64,000 nt of DNA from Citrobacter freundii (GCF_011077955.1 NZ_JAALBX010000005.1:186001-250000); one strand, 5' to 3'. Positions 18,634 to 28,664 are shown, counted from the stretch's first letter. Notes: generated from the letters alone by a model not told the origin. Program-made: numbers and translations.

Positions 18634-19304
18634 AGCGGTGACAGTGCTCCGTCGCGCAGTTGCCATGCCTGCTGGCAGTGGCTGAGAAAAGGGGAATGAT
18701 TACGCTCGAAAAGCACAACTAATGCATGCTGTTCTTGCGCCCATTGTTGCAGTCTCTCGAGCAGCATTAACGTTGCCTGGGCTGTCAGGCGACTGAACGC
18801 CTCATCCAGAATCAATATCCTGGGCTGCATCGCGAGCGCGCTTGCTATCACGACACGCTGTGATTCACCGCCTGAAAGCGTGGCGGGATGGCGGTGACGA
18901 AGCCCCTGGCAATTCGTCATCTCCAGGGCCATTTCAACACGAGCCAGGATTTCCGCTTCGCTCAGGCAGAGGTTTTCCGGACCGAACGCCACTTCCTCTT
19001 CGACGCTAAACGTACAGCCTGACAGTTGCAGAGCAGGGGCCTGCTGCACCAGTTGCACGGTTTGCGAGCGCTCAACCAATGACATGAGTCCGATTGGCAC
19101 GCCGAGTAAATGACCGGTACCGCTGATCTCGCCGGGAAGAAAATCGGGATACCATCCGGCCAGCAGTTGCGCGAGCGTACTTTTGCCGCTGCCGTTGCCG
19201 CCAAACACGGCGATCATTCCAGGTAACGAATAGTGCATCGTCAGTTTTGCAGGCGGTAGCGTCGCATGACGCGGCTGATAGCAAAAATCTTCTAGCGTAA
19301 CCAT
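18627..19304 (-). CDS. ECF transporter ATPase lacking the switch histidine
   Basis: A 225-residue ABC ATPase. Walker A GGNGSGKST, signature LSGGES and Walker B ILILDEA are present. At the switch (H-loop) position the sequence reads LVVLFERNH, so the usual His directly after the beta strand is replaced; a His three residues later is unlikely to substitute. It is 8 codons downstream-overlapped with the EcfT gene (19292-19304 shared) and overlaps the partner ATPase start, indicating tight translational coupling. Confidence 0.88.
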   Translation of the reverse strand: MVTLEDFCYQPRHATLPPAKLTMHYSLPGMIAVFGGNGSGKSTLAQLLAGWYPDFLPGEISGTGHLLGVPIGLMSLVERSQTVQLVQQAPALQLSGCTFSVEEEVAFGPENLCLSEAEILARVEMALEMTNCQGLRHRHPATLSGGESQRVVIASALAMQPRILILDEAFSRLTAQATLMLLERLQQWAQEQHALVVLFERNHSPFLSHCQQAWQLRDGALSPLC

Positions 19305-19999
19305 AGCCAGACTCCCGTTTGCGCCACGATCAATACCACCAGACCGTAGCGGGAAAAACGCTCAAACGCACTGTCTGCTGGCGCCCAAAGCGTGGTGCGA
19401 CGTGGATGCAGACGGAAAGCGCGCATATCCAGCGCCGCGCCGCGCACCGCCAAATCGTTTAACGCGTTGTGGGTCAGCGGGACAATAAGGGCTGGAATGG
19501 CGCCTAAACGCTGATACCAACGGCCATCAAGCGGCACGCCGCGCGCACGCTGCGCCTCATGAATACTGGTCAACTGGCGTTTAAGCTGTTCAACCACCAG
19601 CAATGGGCCGGCGAATACGTAAGCGACTCCCGGCGGCAGGCGGCTTGCAAACAGGGCGCGCGTAAACTGACGAACCGGAACAAACCCCATCCAGATCTGT
19701 GAGGTGGAGACGATGGCGAGAATACGCAGCCACAACACGATCGCGTTCGCCCAACGTTTAGGATCGCGCGGCTGGCCGCTTATCCATTCGGTGAGCCAAC
19801 CGCCATGCACCAGCCACATACCCGCCCCCAGCGAAAACATCAGCCAGGCGACATAACGCGCCCGGGGACGCGTTGCCCGAAACAGCAGCAGCGACGCAAA
19901 CGCCGCTGCGCTATAAGTCGTGAGGATCGGACCTGCGGGAAGGAGGAGCGTGGTGCAAGCCGCCCACGCCCACAACGTTAACGAGGTAAACGGATGCAT
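19292..19999 (-). CDS. ECF transporter transmembrane component EcfT
   Basis: A 235-residue CbiQ/EcfT-family protein with about five membrane spans. The coupling-helix motif AQRARG appears at about residues 146-151 (in IHEAQRARGVPL), and a second candidate follows in MRAFRLH; these contact the ATPases in ECF systems. It overlaps the S-component stop by a base and the first ATPase start by 13 bases. Family membership is good; the specific transporter is not identified. Confidence 0.85.
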   Translation of the reverse strand: MHPFTSLTLWAWAACTTLLLPAGPILTTYSAAAFASLLLFRATRPRARYVAWLMFSLGAGMWLVHGGWLTEWISGQPRDPKRWANAIVLWLRILAIVSTSQIWMGFVPVRQFTRALFASRLPPGVAYVFAGPLLVVEQLKRQLTSIHEAQRARGVPLDGRWYQRLGAIPALIVPLTHNALNDLAVRGAALDMRAFRLHPRRTTLWAPADSAFERFSRYGLVVLIVAQTGVWLWLR

Positions 20000-20577
20000 T
20001 ACCGCACAGCCGACATGGCCGGAAAATGGCGGATGGTGCGTTGAGGAAGTCGACGCAACAGGAGCCAGACTATTACCGCGGTAAGGATTTTATCCACCAG
20101 GTTGGCGCCCAGCACTGTGATGGCGACGGATTCAACCAGGTTCTCGCCCATTGAGTGCATCCAGGCGACAAACAGATCAGCGCCGCTACCGGTAACACCG
20201 CCAAAGAGCGCGGTGCGTAATGGAACGGCAACAACGGTGACGGCGAGCGTGATAACAACGCCGCTTACCAGCACTCTAGGCAGGGTGCGAAACCACCCGG
20301 CTTTCGCGAGCCACCCGGCCACCAGACCAATCACCATCGCCACCGGCGCGAATGCCGCAGCGATAGGATCCGTTAACAAGCCCCAGATAAGATTGGTGAT
20401 AAGCCCGGTCAACATACCCACCAGTGGGCCAAGCAGTACGGCGCTTATCAATGTACCTATAGAATCGAGGAATATAGGCAGCTTTAACATGCTGATAAGC
20501 TGCCCGCCTATCATGTTAATCGCGATAGCGATAACGATAAGTGCCAGAGTTTGACTGGAAAATTGGCGCTGAGCCAT
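19999..20577 (-). CDS. ECF transporter substrate-binding (S) component
   Basis: A 192-residue, very hydrophobic protein with about six spans, carrying the ECF S-component pattern GPLVGMLTGLITNLIWGLL (split here by eye into GPLVGMLTGL and ITNLIWGLL) that resembles vitamin-type S proteins. It is a dedicated S component, encoded together with T and two ATPases, i.e. group I organisation. The ligand cannot be read from sequence. Similar operons beside epd occur in other enterobacteria such as Salmonella, from memory. Confidence 0.83.
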   Translation of the reverse strand: MAQRQFSSQTLALIVIAIAINMIGGQLISMLKLPIFLDSIGTLISAVLLGPLVGMLTGLITNLIWGLLTDPIAAAFAPVAMVIGLVAGWLAKAGWFRTLPRVLVSGVVITLAVTVVAVPLRTALFGGVTGSGADLFVAWMHSMGENLVESVAITVLGANLVDKILTAVIVWLLLRRLPQRTIRHFPAMSAVR

Positions 20578-20596
20578 AAAATGACCTCTTGTAAGA

Positions 20597-21037
20597 TTAG
20601 TAACGTGGATTGATAACCAGTTCTTCGTAACCCGATATGCTGCAGGGCTGACGGCTAAAGGTCAGGGCAGTGAGTTCGCCGATGATGATTTCAAGCGTGG
20701 TGCGAACGGTACAACCGGGCATCATATGGCCGCCTGTCATCGCGCCTTCGGGATCGGAAATAGAAAGATGTAAATGCTCGCCCGCAAGCTCCAGCGTTCT
20801 GCCAAGAGAAATCACTTCATACGTGCCGTGAAGTTGCGTGGTTTCTTCCCGTCCTGCATAGCGTAACGCCACGTCGGTCATACTGCCGGTACAGCCAGCA
20901 ATCCACGCAGCTTGCAGCTGATGGTGTTGAAGAAAAGCGCGTAACTGACTCAGCACTTCGTCCCCGGGAAGCAGGCGCAACGCATAAAAGCGCGCCCCGG
21001 ATACGGGTGAAGCGGAAAGATGAGAGGTTTTTGACAT
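20597..21037 (-). CDS. PPC/DUF296-domain protein
   Basis: A 146-residue single-domain PPC (DUF296) protein. The HLHLSISDPEGAMTGGHMMPGC stretch contains the family's conserved histidines (HLH and GGH), a putative metal site. Plant proteins carrying this domain add AT-hooks to bind DNA; the stand-alone bacterial form has no AT-hook and its role is unknown. It is the first gene of the ECF operon, 19 bases before the S component, so it may handle or sense the imported compound. Confidence 0.82.
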   Translation of the reverse strand: MSKTSHLSASPVSGARFYALRLLPGDEVLSQLRAFLQHHQLQAAWIAGCTGSMTDVALRYAGREETTQLHGTYEVISLGRTLELAGEHLHLSISDPEGAMTGGHMMPGCTVRTTLEIIIGELTALTFSRQPCSISGYEELVINPRY

Positions 21038-21407
21038 GGATTAAGGTTACTCCGAGACTCGGACGTGGCGCTGATAATACCAGGACGCAAGCAATGAATC
21101 GCTGATATAAATCAGGAAACGGGAGGCAGCACAAATATTGGATTCGGCAATGCTTAGTGATAATTCTGCTGATGGAATAATTTGTTGGTCAGATTTGCAT
21201 TAAAATGTGATGTGGATCAGATATCAGTTTTTACGCCGCCGCCATGAATATCTTTTATTCCGCGTTTCGCTTATCCTTGCTGAAGCGTTTCAGTTTGTAT
21301 TTCGTTCGACTAATAACCGATCGGTGCGCGTTTATAGTCGGCGAGGATTCCCCTGGTGACGTCGCTGCATTACCCTGTCAGCCACTTCTTTCACCTGGAA
21401 TGCCTCT
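21038..21407. other. Divergent control region between the ECF operon and epd
   Basis: 370 bases between the PPC gene (leftward) and epd (rightward). It contains a CRP-like site at 21206-21221 and a TATAGT at 21333-21338 that could be the epd -10 box, though no good -35 pairs with it. Nothing else was recognised. Confidence 0.55.
21206..21221. promoter_or_regulatory. CRP site upstream of epd
   Basis: TGTGA-TGTGGA-TCAGA matches the CRP consensus TGTGA-N6-TCACA at 9 of 10 positions. cAMP-CRP activation of the epd-pgk-fbaA operon is known in E. coli. The site could also act on the divergent ECF operon. Confidence 0.7.
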
Positions 21408-22427
21408 ATGACACTACGCATTGCGGTAAATGGATTCGGACGCATCGGGCGCAACGTTGTTCGCGCGTTATACGAATCCGGGCGTCGTGCGGAAATTACG
21501 CTGGTGGCAGTTAATGAGTTAGCCGATGCGCAGGGCATGGCGCACTTACTGAAGTATGACACCACGCACGGACGCTTTTCCTGGGATGTTCGCCTGGAAG
21601 GTGAGCAACTCCTGATTGGAAATGATGTCGTTCGTCTCTTGCATACGCGCGATATTGAGAATTTGCCCTGGCGTGAGCTGGGCGTTGATGTGGTGCTGGA
21701 CTGCACCGGGGTATATGGATCGCGTGCCGATGGCGAAGCCCATCTGGCGGCAGGGGCGAAAAAAGTCCTTTTCTCTCACCCCGGCGGCAATGATTTAGAT
21801 GCGACGGTGGTGTTTGGCGTCAATCATGATGCGCTTCTGGCAGAACATCGCATCGTCTCAAACGCCTCCTGTACCACCAACTGTATTATTCCGGTTATCA
21901 AACTGCTTGATGAAGCCTTTGAGATAGACTCCGGAACCGTGACGACGATTCATTCCGCCATGAACGATCAGCAAGTTATCGATTCCTGGCATTCGGATTT
22001 ACGGCGTACGCGGGCGGCCAGCCAGTCGATCATTCCGGTCGATACGCGTCTGGCTGCGGGGATTACACGTATTTTCCCAAAATTTAATGACCGTTTCGAA
22101 GCAATTGCAGTACGTGTTCCCACAATTAACGTCACCGCTATCGATTTAAGCGTAACGGTGAACAAAGCGGTTAAAGCCTGTGAAGTCAACGGGTTGCTGC
22201 AAAAAGCAGCGAGAGAGTCATTTCGTGGTATAGTTGACTATACGGAATTACCGTTGGTCTCAAGCGATTTTAACCACGATCCGCACAGTGCCATTATTGA
22301 TGGTACGCAAACGCGGGTTAGCGGTTCGCATCTGATCAAAACGTTGGTCTGGTGTGATAATGAATGGGGCTTTGCTAACCGTATGCTCGACACCACGTTA
22401 GCGATGGCCGCTCAAGGTTTCCGGTAG
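21408..22427 (+). CDS. epd: D-erythrose-4-phosphate dehydrogenase
   Basis: A 339-residue GAPDH-family enzyme that oxidises erythrose 4-phosphate to 4-phosphoerythronate, the first step of the DXP-dependent pyridoxal phosphate route. [16 protein letters not shown] is the NAD site and SNASCTTNC holds the catalytic Cys. Full-length match with E. coli Epd (339 residues). It is the first gene of the epd-pgk-fbaA operon, linking vitamin B6 synthesis with glycolysis. A short hairpin (TAGGGCG/CGCCTA) follows its stop. Confidence 0.96.
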   Translation: MTLRIAVNGFGRIGRNVVRALYESGRRAEITLVAVNELADAQGMAHLLKYDTTHGRFSWDVRLEGEQLLIGNDVVRLLHTRDIENLPWRELGVDVVLDCTGVYGSRADGEAHLAAGAKKVLFSHPGGNDLDATVVFGVNHDALLAEHRIVSNASCTTNCIIPVIKLLDEAFEIDSGTVTTIHSAMNDQQVIDSWHSDLRRTRAASQSIIPVDTRLAAGITRIFPKFNDRFEAIAVRVPTINVTAIDLSVTVNKAVKACEVNGLLQKAARESFRGIVDYTELPLVSSDFNHDPHSAIIDGTQTRVSGSHLIKTLVWCDNEWGFANRMLDTTLAMAAQGFR

Positions 22428-22484
22428 GGCGTTACGTGCGCCTACAAAACTGCAAAACTTTAAGAATCAACGAGAGGATTCACC

Positions 22485-23648
22485 ATGTCTGTAATTAAGA
22501 TGACCGATCTGGATCTGGCAGGTAAACGCGTTTTCATCCGTGCCGATCTGAACGTGCCGGTTAAAGATGGCAAAGTGACCAGCGACGCACGTATCCGTGC
22601 ATCTCTGCCTACCATCGAACTGGCACTGAAGCAGGGTGCTAAAGTGATGGTTACCTCCCACCTGGGTCGTCCGACCGAAGGTGAGTACAATGAAGAATTC
22701 TCTCTGCTGCCGGTTGTTAACTATCTGAAAGACAAATTGTCCAGCCCGGTACGTCTGGTTAAAGACTACCTGGACGGCGTTGAAGTGGCTGCAGGTGAAC
22801 TGGTTGTTCTGGAAAACGTTCGCTTCAACAAAGGCGAAAAGAAAGACGACGAAGCGCTGTCTAAAAAATACGCTGCCCTGTGTGACGTCTTCGTGATGGA
22901 CGCATTCGGTACGGCTCACCGTGCTCAGGCGTCTACTCACGGTATCGGTAAATTCGCAGATGTTGCTTGCGCAGGCCCGCTGCTGGCTGAAGAACTGGAC
23001 GCGCTGGGTAAAGCGCTGAAAGAGCCGGCTCGTCCGATGGTTGCGATTGTGGGTGGTTCTAAAGTATCCACTAAACTGACCGTTCTGGATTCCCTGTCTA
23101 AAATCGCCGATCAGCTGATCGTCGGCGGCGGCATCGCCAACACTTTCGTTGCGGCACAAGGCCACAACGTGGGTAAGTCGTTGTACGAAGCCGATCTGGT
23201 TGATGAAGCTAAACGCCTGCTGACTACCTGCGATATTCCGGTTCCGACTGACGTGCGTGTGGCAACTGAGTTCTCTGAAACGGCTGAAGCGACCCTGAAA
23301 TCTGTAACCGACGTTAAAGACGGCGAGCAGATCCTGGATATCGGCGACGCGTCTGCACAAAAACTGGCAGAGATCCTGAAAAACGCGAAAACCATTCTGT
23401 GGAACGGCCCGGTTGGCGTGTTCGAATTCCCTAACTTCCGTAAAGGTACCGAAATCGTGGCTAACGCTATCGCAGACAGCGAAGCGTTCTCCATCGCAGG
23501 CGGCGGCGACACACTGGCAGCCATCGATCTGTTCGGTATCTCTGACAAAATTTCCTACATCTCTACTGGCGGCGGCGCATTCCTTGAGTTCGTTGAAGGC
23601 AAAGTGCTCCCTGCTGTAGCTATGCTCGAAGAGCGTGCTAAGAAGTAA
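22485..23648 (+). CDS. pgk: Phosphoglycerate kinase
   Basis: The 387-residue glycolytic enzyme that transfers phosphate from 1,3-bisphosphoglycerate to ADP. Motifs [26 protein letters not shown] and the C-terminal GGGDTLAA are intact. Codon use is strongly biased, as expected of a highly expressed gene, and produces a long antisense open frame that should be ignored. AGAGGA precedes the ATG. Confidence 0.98.
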   Translation: MSVIKMTDLDLAGKRVFIRADLNVPVKDGKVTSDARIRASLPTIELALKQGAKVMVTSHLGRPTEGEYNEEFSLLPVVNYLKDKLSSPVRLVKDYLDGVEVAAGELVVLENVRFNKGEKKDDEALSKKYAALCDVFVMDAFGTAHRAQASTHGIGKFADVACAGPLLAEELDALGKALKEPARPMVAIVGGSKVSTKLTVLDSLSKIADQLIVGGGIANTFVAAQGHNVGKSLYEADLVDEAKRLLTTCDIPVPTDVRVATEFSETAEATLKSVTDVKDGEQILDIGDASAQKLAEILKNAKTILWNGPVGVFEFPNFRKGTEIVANAIADSEAFSIAGGGDTLAAIDLFGISDKISYISTGGGAFLEFVEGKVLPAVAMLEERAKK

Positions 23649-23656
23649 GCGTTGAA

Positions 23657-23676
23657 CAGGCGGGGAAACCCGCCTG
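23657..23676 (+). other. pgk-fbaA intercistronic hairpin
   Basis: Perfect 8-bp stem CAGGCGGG / CCCGCCTG capped by a GAAA tetraloop, 8 bases after the pgk stop. There is no U-tract, so it is more likely to stabilise the pgk 3' end than to terminate. Confidence 0.6.
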
Positions 23677-23839
23677 ACTTTCAAATAACTTTTCAACCCC
23701 ATGGAGTTCAGGTCGCAGGAAGGCGGTAAAAGCGGCGTTAATTTGAAGCTTCGGTTTCCGATGAGCAGTGACAGCCATCATGCCAGCGGCAAGAATGACA
23801 ACGGGGAAAAGATGGTCGACGATACAGGACAACCTAAAC

Positions 23840-24916
23840 ATGTCTAAAATTTTTGATTTCGTAAAACCGGGCGTAGTCACGGGTGATGATGTACAGAAAA
23901 TCTTCCAGGTGGCTAAAGAGAATAACTTTGCTCTGCCAGCGGTTAACTGTGTAGGCACCGACTCCATCAACGCCGTTCTCGAAACCGCTGCAAAAGTTAA
24001 AGCGCCGGTCATCGTCCAGTTCTCTAACGGCGGCGCTGCGTTTATCGCGGGTAAAGGTCTGAAAGCAGAAGGGCAACAGGCTGCTATTCTGGGCGCAATC
24101 TCTGGCGCGCATCACGTGCATCAGATGGCTGAACATTACGGTGTGCCGGTTATTCTGCACACTGACCACTGCGCGAAAAAACTGCTGCCGTGGATCGACG
24201 GTCTGCTGGACGCTGGTGAAAAACACTTTGCTGCAACCGGCAAACCGCTGTTCTCTTCTCACATGATCGACCTGTCTGAAGAGTCTCTGGAAGAGAACAT
24301 CGAGATCTGCTCCAAATACCTGGCTCGCATGTCAAAAATCGGCATGACCCTGGAAATCGAACTGGGTTGCACCGGTGGTGAAGAAGATGGCGTGGACAAC
24401 AGCCACATGGACGCTTCTGCACTGTACACCCAGCCGGAAGACGTTGATTACGCTTACACCAAACTGAACGCAATCAGCCCGCGTTTCACCATTGCGGCTT
24501 CCTTCGGTAACGTTCACGGCGTGTACAAACCGGGCAACGTTAAACTGACCCCGACTATCCTGCGCGATTCTCAGGAATATGTGTCTAAACAACACAACCT
24601 GCCGCACAACAGCCTGAACTTCGTGTTCCACGGTGGTTCCGGTTCTTCCGCTCAGGAAATCAAAGACTCCGTCAGCTACGGCGTAGTGAAAATGAATATC
24701 GACACCGACACCCAATGGGCGACCTGGGAAGGTATTCTGAACTACTACAAAACTAACGAAGCGTATCTGCAAGGTCAGTTGGGCAACCCGAAAGGCGAAG
24801 ACCAGCCGAACAAGAAATACTACGATCCGCGCGTATGGCTGCGTTCTGCCCAGACTTCAATGATTGCCCGTCTGGAACAGGCATTCAAAGAACTGAACGC
24901 GGTAGACGTACTGTAA
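23840..24916 (+). CDS. fbaA: Class II fructose-bisphosphate aldolase
   Basis: A 358-residue zinc-dependent aldolase splitting fructose 1,6-bisphosphate into dihydroxyacetone phosphate and glyceraldehyde 3-phosphate. LHTDHC carries zinc and catalytic residues, ELGCTGGEEDGVD, FGNVHGVYKPG and VFHGGSGS complete the site. ATG 23840 gives the E. coli N-terminus (MSKIFDFV); the frame is open to 23768 but that part is unrelated. One residue shorter than E. coli FbaA, near residue 77-80. A terminator follows. Confidence 0.98.
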   Translation: MSKIFDFVKPGVVTGDDVQKIFQVAKENNFALPAVNCVGTDSINAVLETAAKVKAPVIVQFSNGGAAFIAGKGLKAEGQQAAILGAISGAHHVHQMAEHYGVPVILHTDHCAKKLLPWIDGLLDAGEKHFAATGKPLFSSHMIDLSEESLEENIEICSKYLARMSKIGMTLEIELGCTGGEEDGVDNSHMDASALYTQPEDVDYAYTKLNAISPRFTIAASFGNVHGVYKPGNVKLTPTILRDSQEYVSKQHNLPHNSLNFVFHGGSGSSAQEIKDSVSYGVVKMNIDTDTQWATWEGILNYYKTNEAYLQGQLGNPKGEDQPNKKYYDPRVWLRSAQTSMIARLEQAFKELNAVDVL

Positions 24917-24940
24917 GTTGTTGCGTTAACGCCTGATAAT

Positions 24941-24966
24941 AAAACCCGCCTCGTGCGGGTTTTTTC
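24941..24966 (+). terminator. fbaA rho-independent terminator
   Basis: AAAACCCGC / GCGGGTTTT stem, CTCGT loop, T-run on the plus strand; end of the epd-pgk-fbaA operon. Confidence 0.9.
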
Positions 24967-25114
24967 TTAAAAAGCCCCTTTATCCCCCCGATGCCCACGC
25001 TTTTTGTGACCAACTTGGCACAATTACCTGTTTTTGCTTACCCTTTATAAACCTGCGCTTCGACGCCATTTGGCCGTTGAGGAGCACTTGTCGAGTCAGC
25101 AAAAGGAACCATAA

Positions 25115-26080
25115 ATGGAAGATCTCAACGTCGTGGACAGTTTCAACAACGCCGGTAACTGGCTGGTGACAAACCAGGCGCTGTTATTGAGCTATGTCGT
25201 CAATATCGTGGCGGCCCTGGCGATCGTTATTGTGGGGATGATTGTGGCGCGCGCAATTTCCAACACCGTCAACAAACTGATGGTGGCGCGCCATATTGAC
25301 AGTACTGTCGCTGACTTTCTCTCTGCACTGGTGCGTTACAGCATTATCGCCTTTACGCTGATTGCCGCGCTGGGGCGCGTTGGCGTGCAAACCGCCTCGG
25401 TGATTGCTGTGCTGGGTGCGGCAGGTCTGGCCGTTGGCCTCGCGTTGCAGGGATCGTTATCGAATCTGGCGGCGGGTGTATTACTGGTGACGTTTCGTCC
25501 GTTCCGTACCGGGGAGTATGTCGATCTCGGGGGGATTGCGGGTTCTGTACAGCACGTTCAGATTTTTTCCACCACTCTGATTACCGCTGATGGTAAATAT
25601 GTGGTTGTGCCGAATGGAAAAATTATCGCCGGTAATATTATCAACTTTTCACGCCAGCCGGTTCGTCGTAACGAACTGATTATTGGCGTGTCTTACGATG
25701 CGGATACCGATCGGGTGCGTGAAATCCTCACGGATATCGTGATGTCTGATGAACGTATTCTGAAAGATCGTGAAAGAACGGTGCGTATGAATGAGCTGGG
25801 GGCGTCGTCTATCAACTTCGTGATCCGCGCCTGGAGTAAAAGCAGCGATTTACAGGAAGTGTACTGGGATATCCTGGATCGCGCGAAAAAGGCGCTGGAT
25901 GCCGAAGGCATCGGCATTCCGTATCCGCAGATGGATGTGCATATTAAACAAACTGCCCAGCCTTTGAAGGAACCGACGCAGACCGAAAAGCCGCAGCCTG
26001 CGAAGCCGTCCATCATTACCGACGCGACAATGCAGGACAGCAAACCCACCTCGCTTGAAAAACCGTCCGACGCGCAGTAA
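25115..26080 (+). CDS. mscS: Small-conductance mechanosensitive channel MscS, C-terminally extended
   Basis: Forms the heptameric inner-membrane channel that opens under osmotic downshock. TM1-TM3 lie within about the first 130 residues, with the glycine/alanine-rich pore helix [15 protein letters not shown], followed by the beta domain and the IPNG-like [16 protein letters not shown]. The protein has 321 residues against 286 in E. coli: after YPQMDVHIK there is an extra proline-, lysine- and threonine-rich tail of about 35-40 residues. The core is a clear MscS. Confidence 0.95.
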   Translation: MEDLNVVDSFNNAGNWLVTNQALLLSYVVNIVAALAIVIVGMIVARAISNTVNKLMVARHIDSTVADFLSALVRYSIIAFTLIAALGRVGVQTASVIAVLGAAGLAVGLALQGSLSNLAAGVLLVTFRPFRTGEYVDLGGIAGSVQHVQIFSTTLITADGKYVVVPNGKIIAGNIINFSRQPVRRNELIIGVSYDADTDRVREILTDIVMSDERILKDRERTVRMNELGASSINFVIRAWSKSSDLQEVYWDILDRAKKALDAEGIGIPYPQMDVHIKQTAQPLKEPTQTEKPQPAKPSIITDATMQDSKPTSLEKPSDAQ

Positions 26081-26219
26081 GCCTCAAGCCAGCGTAGCGC
26101 TGGCTTTTTACTGGATACTGTTATTAGCAAAATTTATTAGCGATTAAAATTATCAATTAGAGCTAATGATAAAGGCGCATTACACTGACCTTCTCTATTA
26201 TGCGCTTTAGGAAAACAGA

Positions 26220-26852
26220 GTGATAAGTTATTACTTTCAAGGGCTTGCTCTTGGTGCGGCGATGATCCTGCCTTTAGGCCCGCAAAACGCCTTTGTCATG
26301 AATCAGGGGATCCGACGCCAGTACCATCTAATGATTGCCTTGCTGTGCGCCATCAGCGATTTAGTGCTGATATGTGCCGGCATATTTGGCGGCAGCGCCA
26401 TTTTAATGCAATCACCCTGGTTACTGGCGCTGGTTACATGGGGCGGCGTGGGATTTTTGTTATGGTATGGCTTTGGCGCCTTTCGCACAGCGCTTAGCCA
26501 GAATATTGAGCTCGCCAATGCGCAAGTTATGCGCCAGGGGCGGTTGCGTATTGTTGGTACGCTGCTGGCCGTAACCTGGCTTAATCCGCATGTCTATTTA
26601 GATACATTTGTGGTGCTGGGCAGCTTAGGCAGCCAACTTGCTGAGGGACCAAAACGTGCGTTTGCGCTCGGTACGGTAAGCGCGTCATTTCTGTGGTTTT
26701 TTGGGCTTGCCCTTCTCGCCGCATGGCTTGCGCCGCGGTTGCGCACCGTTAACGCGCAGCGCATTATCAACGTCATAGTAGGGCTTGTGATGTGGGTGAT
26801 TGCTTTACAGCTTGCTAAAGATGGTATTGCCCATTTGTCGGGGCTGATTTAG
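26220..26852 (+). CDS. argO: Arginine exporter ArgO
   Basis: A 210-residue LysE-family exporter for L-arginine (and canavanine) with about five or six membrane spans; [13 protein letters not shown] is the LysE family signature. GTG start at 26220 preceded by AGGAAA, as in E. coli. Expression in E. coli depends on ArgP, encoded two genes downstream on the other strand. The 139-base leader includes TATTAT at about 26198, a possible -10 box. Confidence 0.95.
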   Translation: MISYYFQGLALGAAMILPLGPQNAFVMNQGIRRQYHLMIALLCAISDLVLICAGIFGGSAILMQSPWLLALVTWGGVGFLLWYGFGAFRTALSQNIELANAQVMRQGRLRIVGTLLAVTWLNPHVYLDTFVVLGSLGSQLAEGPKRAFALGTVSASFLWFFGLALLAAWLAPRLRTVNAQRIINVIVGLVMWVIALQLAKDGIAHLSGLI

Positions 26853-26956
26853 TCATCTTTCTCTTATAGACAACCGCCTCGCACAAGCTAAGCTTGCCCG
26901 TAGCGCCCGTGAGTTTTTTCGGGCGTTTGGTCTGGAACATACACGGAGGAAGAACA

Positions 26957-27739
26957 GTGAAGTTTAAAATGATGGCCCTGGCGGCAATGATTGGCTTAAG
27001 CGCAGGCGCAGTGCAGGCGAATGAACTGCCGAACGGCCCGCATATCGTCACGTCAGGGACGGCAAGCGTCGACGCCGTGCCTGATATCGCGACACTCGCT
27101 ATCGAAGTGAATGTTTCAGCCAAAGACGCTGCCGCAGCGAAAAAACAGGCTGATGACCGCGTTGCGCAATACCTGACTTTCCTGCAGGAAAATGGGGTAG
27201 AGAAAAAAGACATTAACTCGGCGAATCTGCGCACTCAGCCAGATTATGACTACCAGAATGGCAAAAGCATCCTTAAAGGTTATCGCGCAATCCGTACCGT
27301 TGAAGTGACCGTACGTCAGCTTGATAAGCTTAATAGTCTGCTCGACGGCGCGTTAAAAGCGGGGCTGAATGAGATTCGCACTGTGTCTTTAGGCGTTGCC
27401 GATCCAGAGCAATATAAAGACAAGGCTCGTAAAGCCGCGATTGATAATGCCACACGTCAGGCACAACAGTTGGCCGAAGGCTTTAAAGGCAAGCTTGGCC
27501 CGGTTTACAGCGTGCGCTATCACGTCTCCAACTATCAGCCGAGCCCGATGGTTCGCATGATGAAAGCGGATGCCGCGCCTGAAGCCACGGCTCAGGAAAC
27601 CTACGAGCAGCCGACTATCCAGTTTGACGATCAGGTTGATGTGGTGTTTGAGATGCAGCCTGAGCAAAATCAAACGACAGCGCCGTCAACGCCTGCTGCG
27701 ACATCATCGTCGCAAGCGGCGCCGACCACCGCGCAGTAA
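26957..27739 (+). CDS. yggE: SIMPL-domain periplasmic protein YggE
   Basis: A 260-residue SIMPL/DUF541 protein. The GTG at 26957 is preceded by ACGGAGGA with 6-base spacing, and gives a signal peptide ending AVQANEL; the in-frame ATG at 26894 would bury it. The domain begins HIVTSGTASVDAVPDIATL and ends near FDDQVDVVF. The tail of about 25 residues rich in T, S, P, A and Q is longer than in E. coli (246 residues). Proposed role in oxidative stress; biochemistry unknown. Confidence 0.93.
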   Translation: MKFKMMALAAMIGLSAGAVQANELPNGPHIVTSGTASVDAVPDIATLAIEVNVSAKDAAAAKKQADDRVAQYLTFLQENGVEKKDINSANLRTQPDYDYQNGKSILKGYRAIRTVEVTVRQLDKLNSLLDGALKAGLNEIRTVSLGVADPEQYKDKARKAAIDNATRQAQQLAEGFKGKLGPVYSVRYHVSNYQPSPMVRMMKADAAPEATAQETYEQPTIQFDDQVDVVFEMQPEQNQTTAPSTPAATSSSQAAPTTAQ

Positions 27740-27744
27740 TCATG

Positions 27745-27770
27745 AAAAACCCGCCAAATGGCGGGTTTTT
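27745..27770. terminator. Bidirectional terminator between yggE and argP
   Basis: AAAAACCCGCC-AAAT-GGCGGGTTTTT, perfect 11-bp stem with A-tract and T-tract on either side, serving both converging genes. Confidence 0.93.
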
Positions 27771-28664
27771 TTATACCTGACGCAACACTTTGTGGCCGTA
27801 GTCAAGCAGCGCATCGGTGACGTTGCGCATCATACGGCTTTCTGGCGCAAAGCGGTGCCAGTAGAGCATCCGGCGCTGGAACAGCCCCGGCGTCAGGTCA
27901 ATCAATTCACCGCTCGCGAGCTCTTTCTCTATCTGCAAATGCGGGATCATGCAGCACGTGGTTCCCTGTCGCGCTAACTGCACAAAAGCTTCCGACGAGT
28001 TAACGATATGGCAGGGCACGCTGCCCGGCGACAGATCGAAATTCTGCTGTAAGAAAGCCTGATGCATATCGTCCAGATGGTCGAACGCCACAGCAGGGGC
28101 TTTCAGTAATGCCGCCCGCGTCACACCGTTCGGGAAATAGCGTTCCGCAAAGGCTTTAGACCCCACAAAAAGATAATCAAGCGCGCCCAGTTGATCCACC
28201 AGACAGCTTGGCAGAGGTTGGGGCTGAATACTTACCGCGCCCACCACTTCGCCGCGGCGCAAGCGCTCCTGGGTACGGGTTTCGTCTTCTACCTGCAAAT
28301 TGAGGCGAATGGGCGAATCAACCAAAACCGGCGCTAACGCGGGCAGCAGCCAGGTCGCCAGACTGTCGGCGTTGACCGCAAGCGAAAGCAGCAGCGGCGT
28401 TGAGCCGGTTTGCTCATCGCCCAGCCATTCGTCTTCCAGCAATTCCACCTGGCGCAGTAGCGCCAACAGCTTTTGCCCCTGCTCGGTAGGACGCGGGGGA
28501 ACGGTACGCACCAACAAGGGCTGACCGAACAGATTTTCCAGTTGCTTAATCCGCTGTGAGACGGCGGATTGCGTGATGCAAAGTTTCTGCGCCGCGCGCT
28601 CAAAGCCGCGTTCGCGAATGACCGCGTCCAGTGCCTGCAATGTTCTGTAGTCCGGGCGTTTCAT
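27771..28664 (-). CDS. argP: LysR-type regulator ArgP
   Basis: A 297-residue LysR-family regulator (also called IciA) that activates argO and other genes in response to arginine and lysine. The N-terminal helix-turn-helix spans about residues 18-42 ([19 protein letters not shown], quoted up to 20 residues), followed by the effector-binding domain. Full-length match to E. coli ArgP. It is divergent from rpiA and convergent with yggE. Confidence 0.96.
   Translation of the reverse strand: MKRPDYRTLQALDAVIRERGFERAAQKLCITQSAVSQRIKQLENLFGQPLLVRTVPPRPTEQGQKLLALLRQVELLEDEWLGDEQTGSTPLLLSLAVNADSLATWLLPALAPVLVDSPIRLNLQVEDETRTQERLRRGEVVGAVSIQPQPLPSCLVDQLGALDYLFVGSKAFAERYFPNGVTRAALLKAPAVAFDHLDDMHQAFLQQNFDLSPGSVPCHIVNSSEAFVQLARQGTTCCMIPHLQIEKELASGELIDLTPGLFQRRMLYWHRFAPESRMMRNVTDALLDYGHKVLRQV

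Noticed and set aside
22467-23702. 411-codon open frame antisense to pgk
   Set aside because: Mirror of a highly biased coding sequence; no ribosome-binding site, no recognisable domain, and it covers the whole of pgk.
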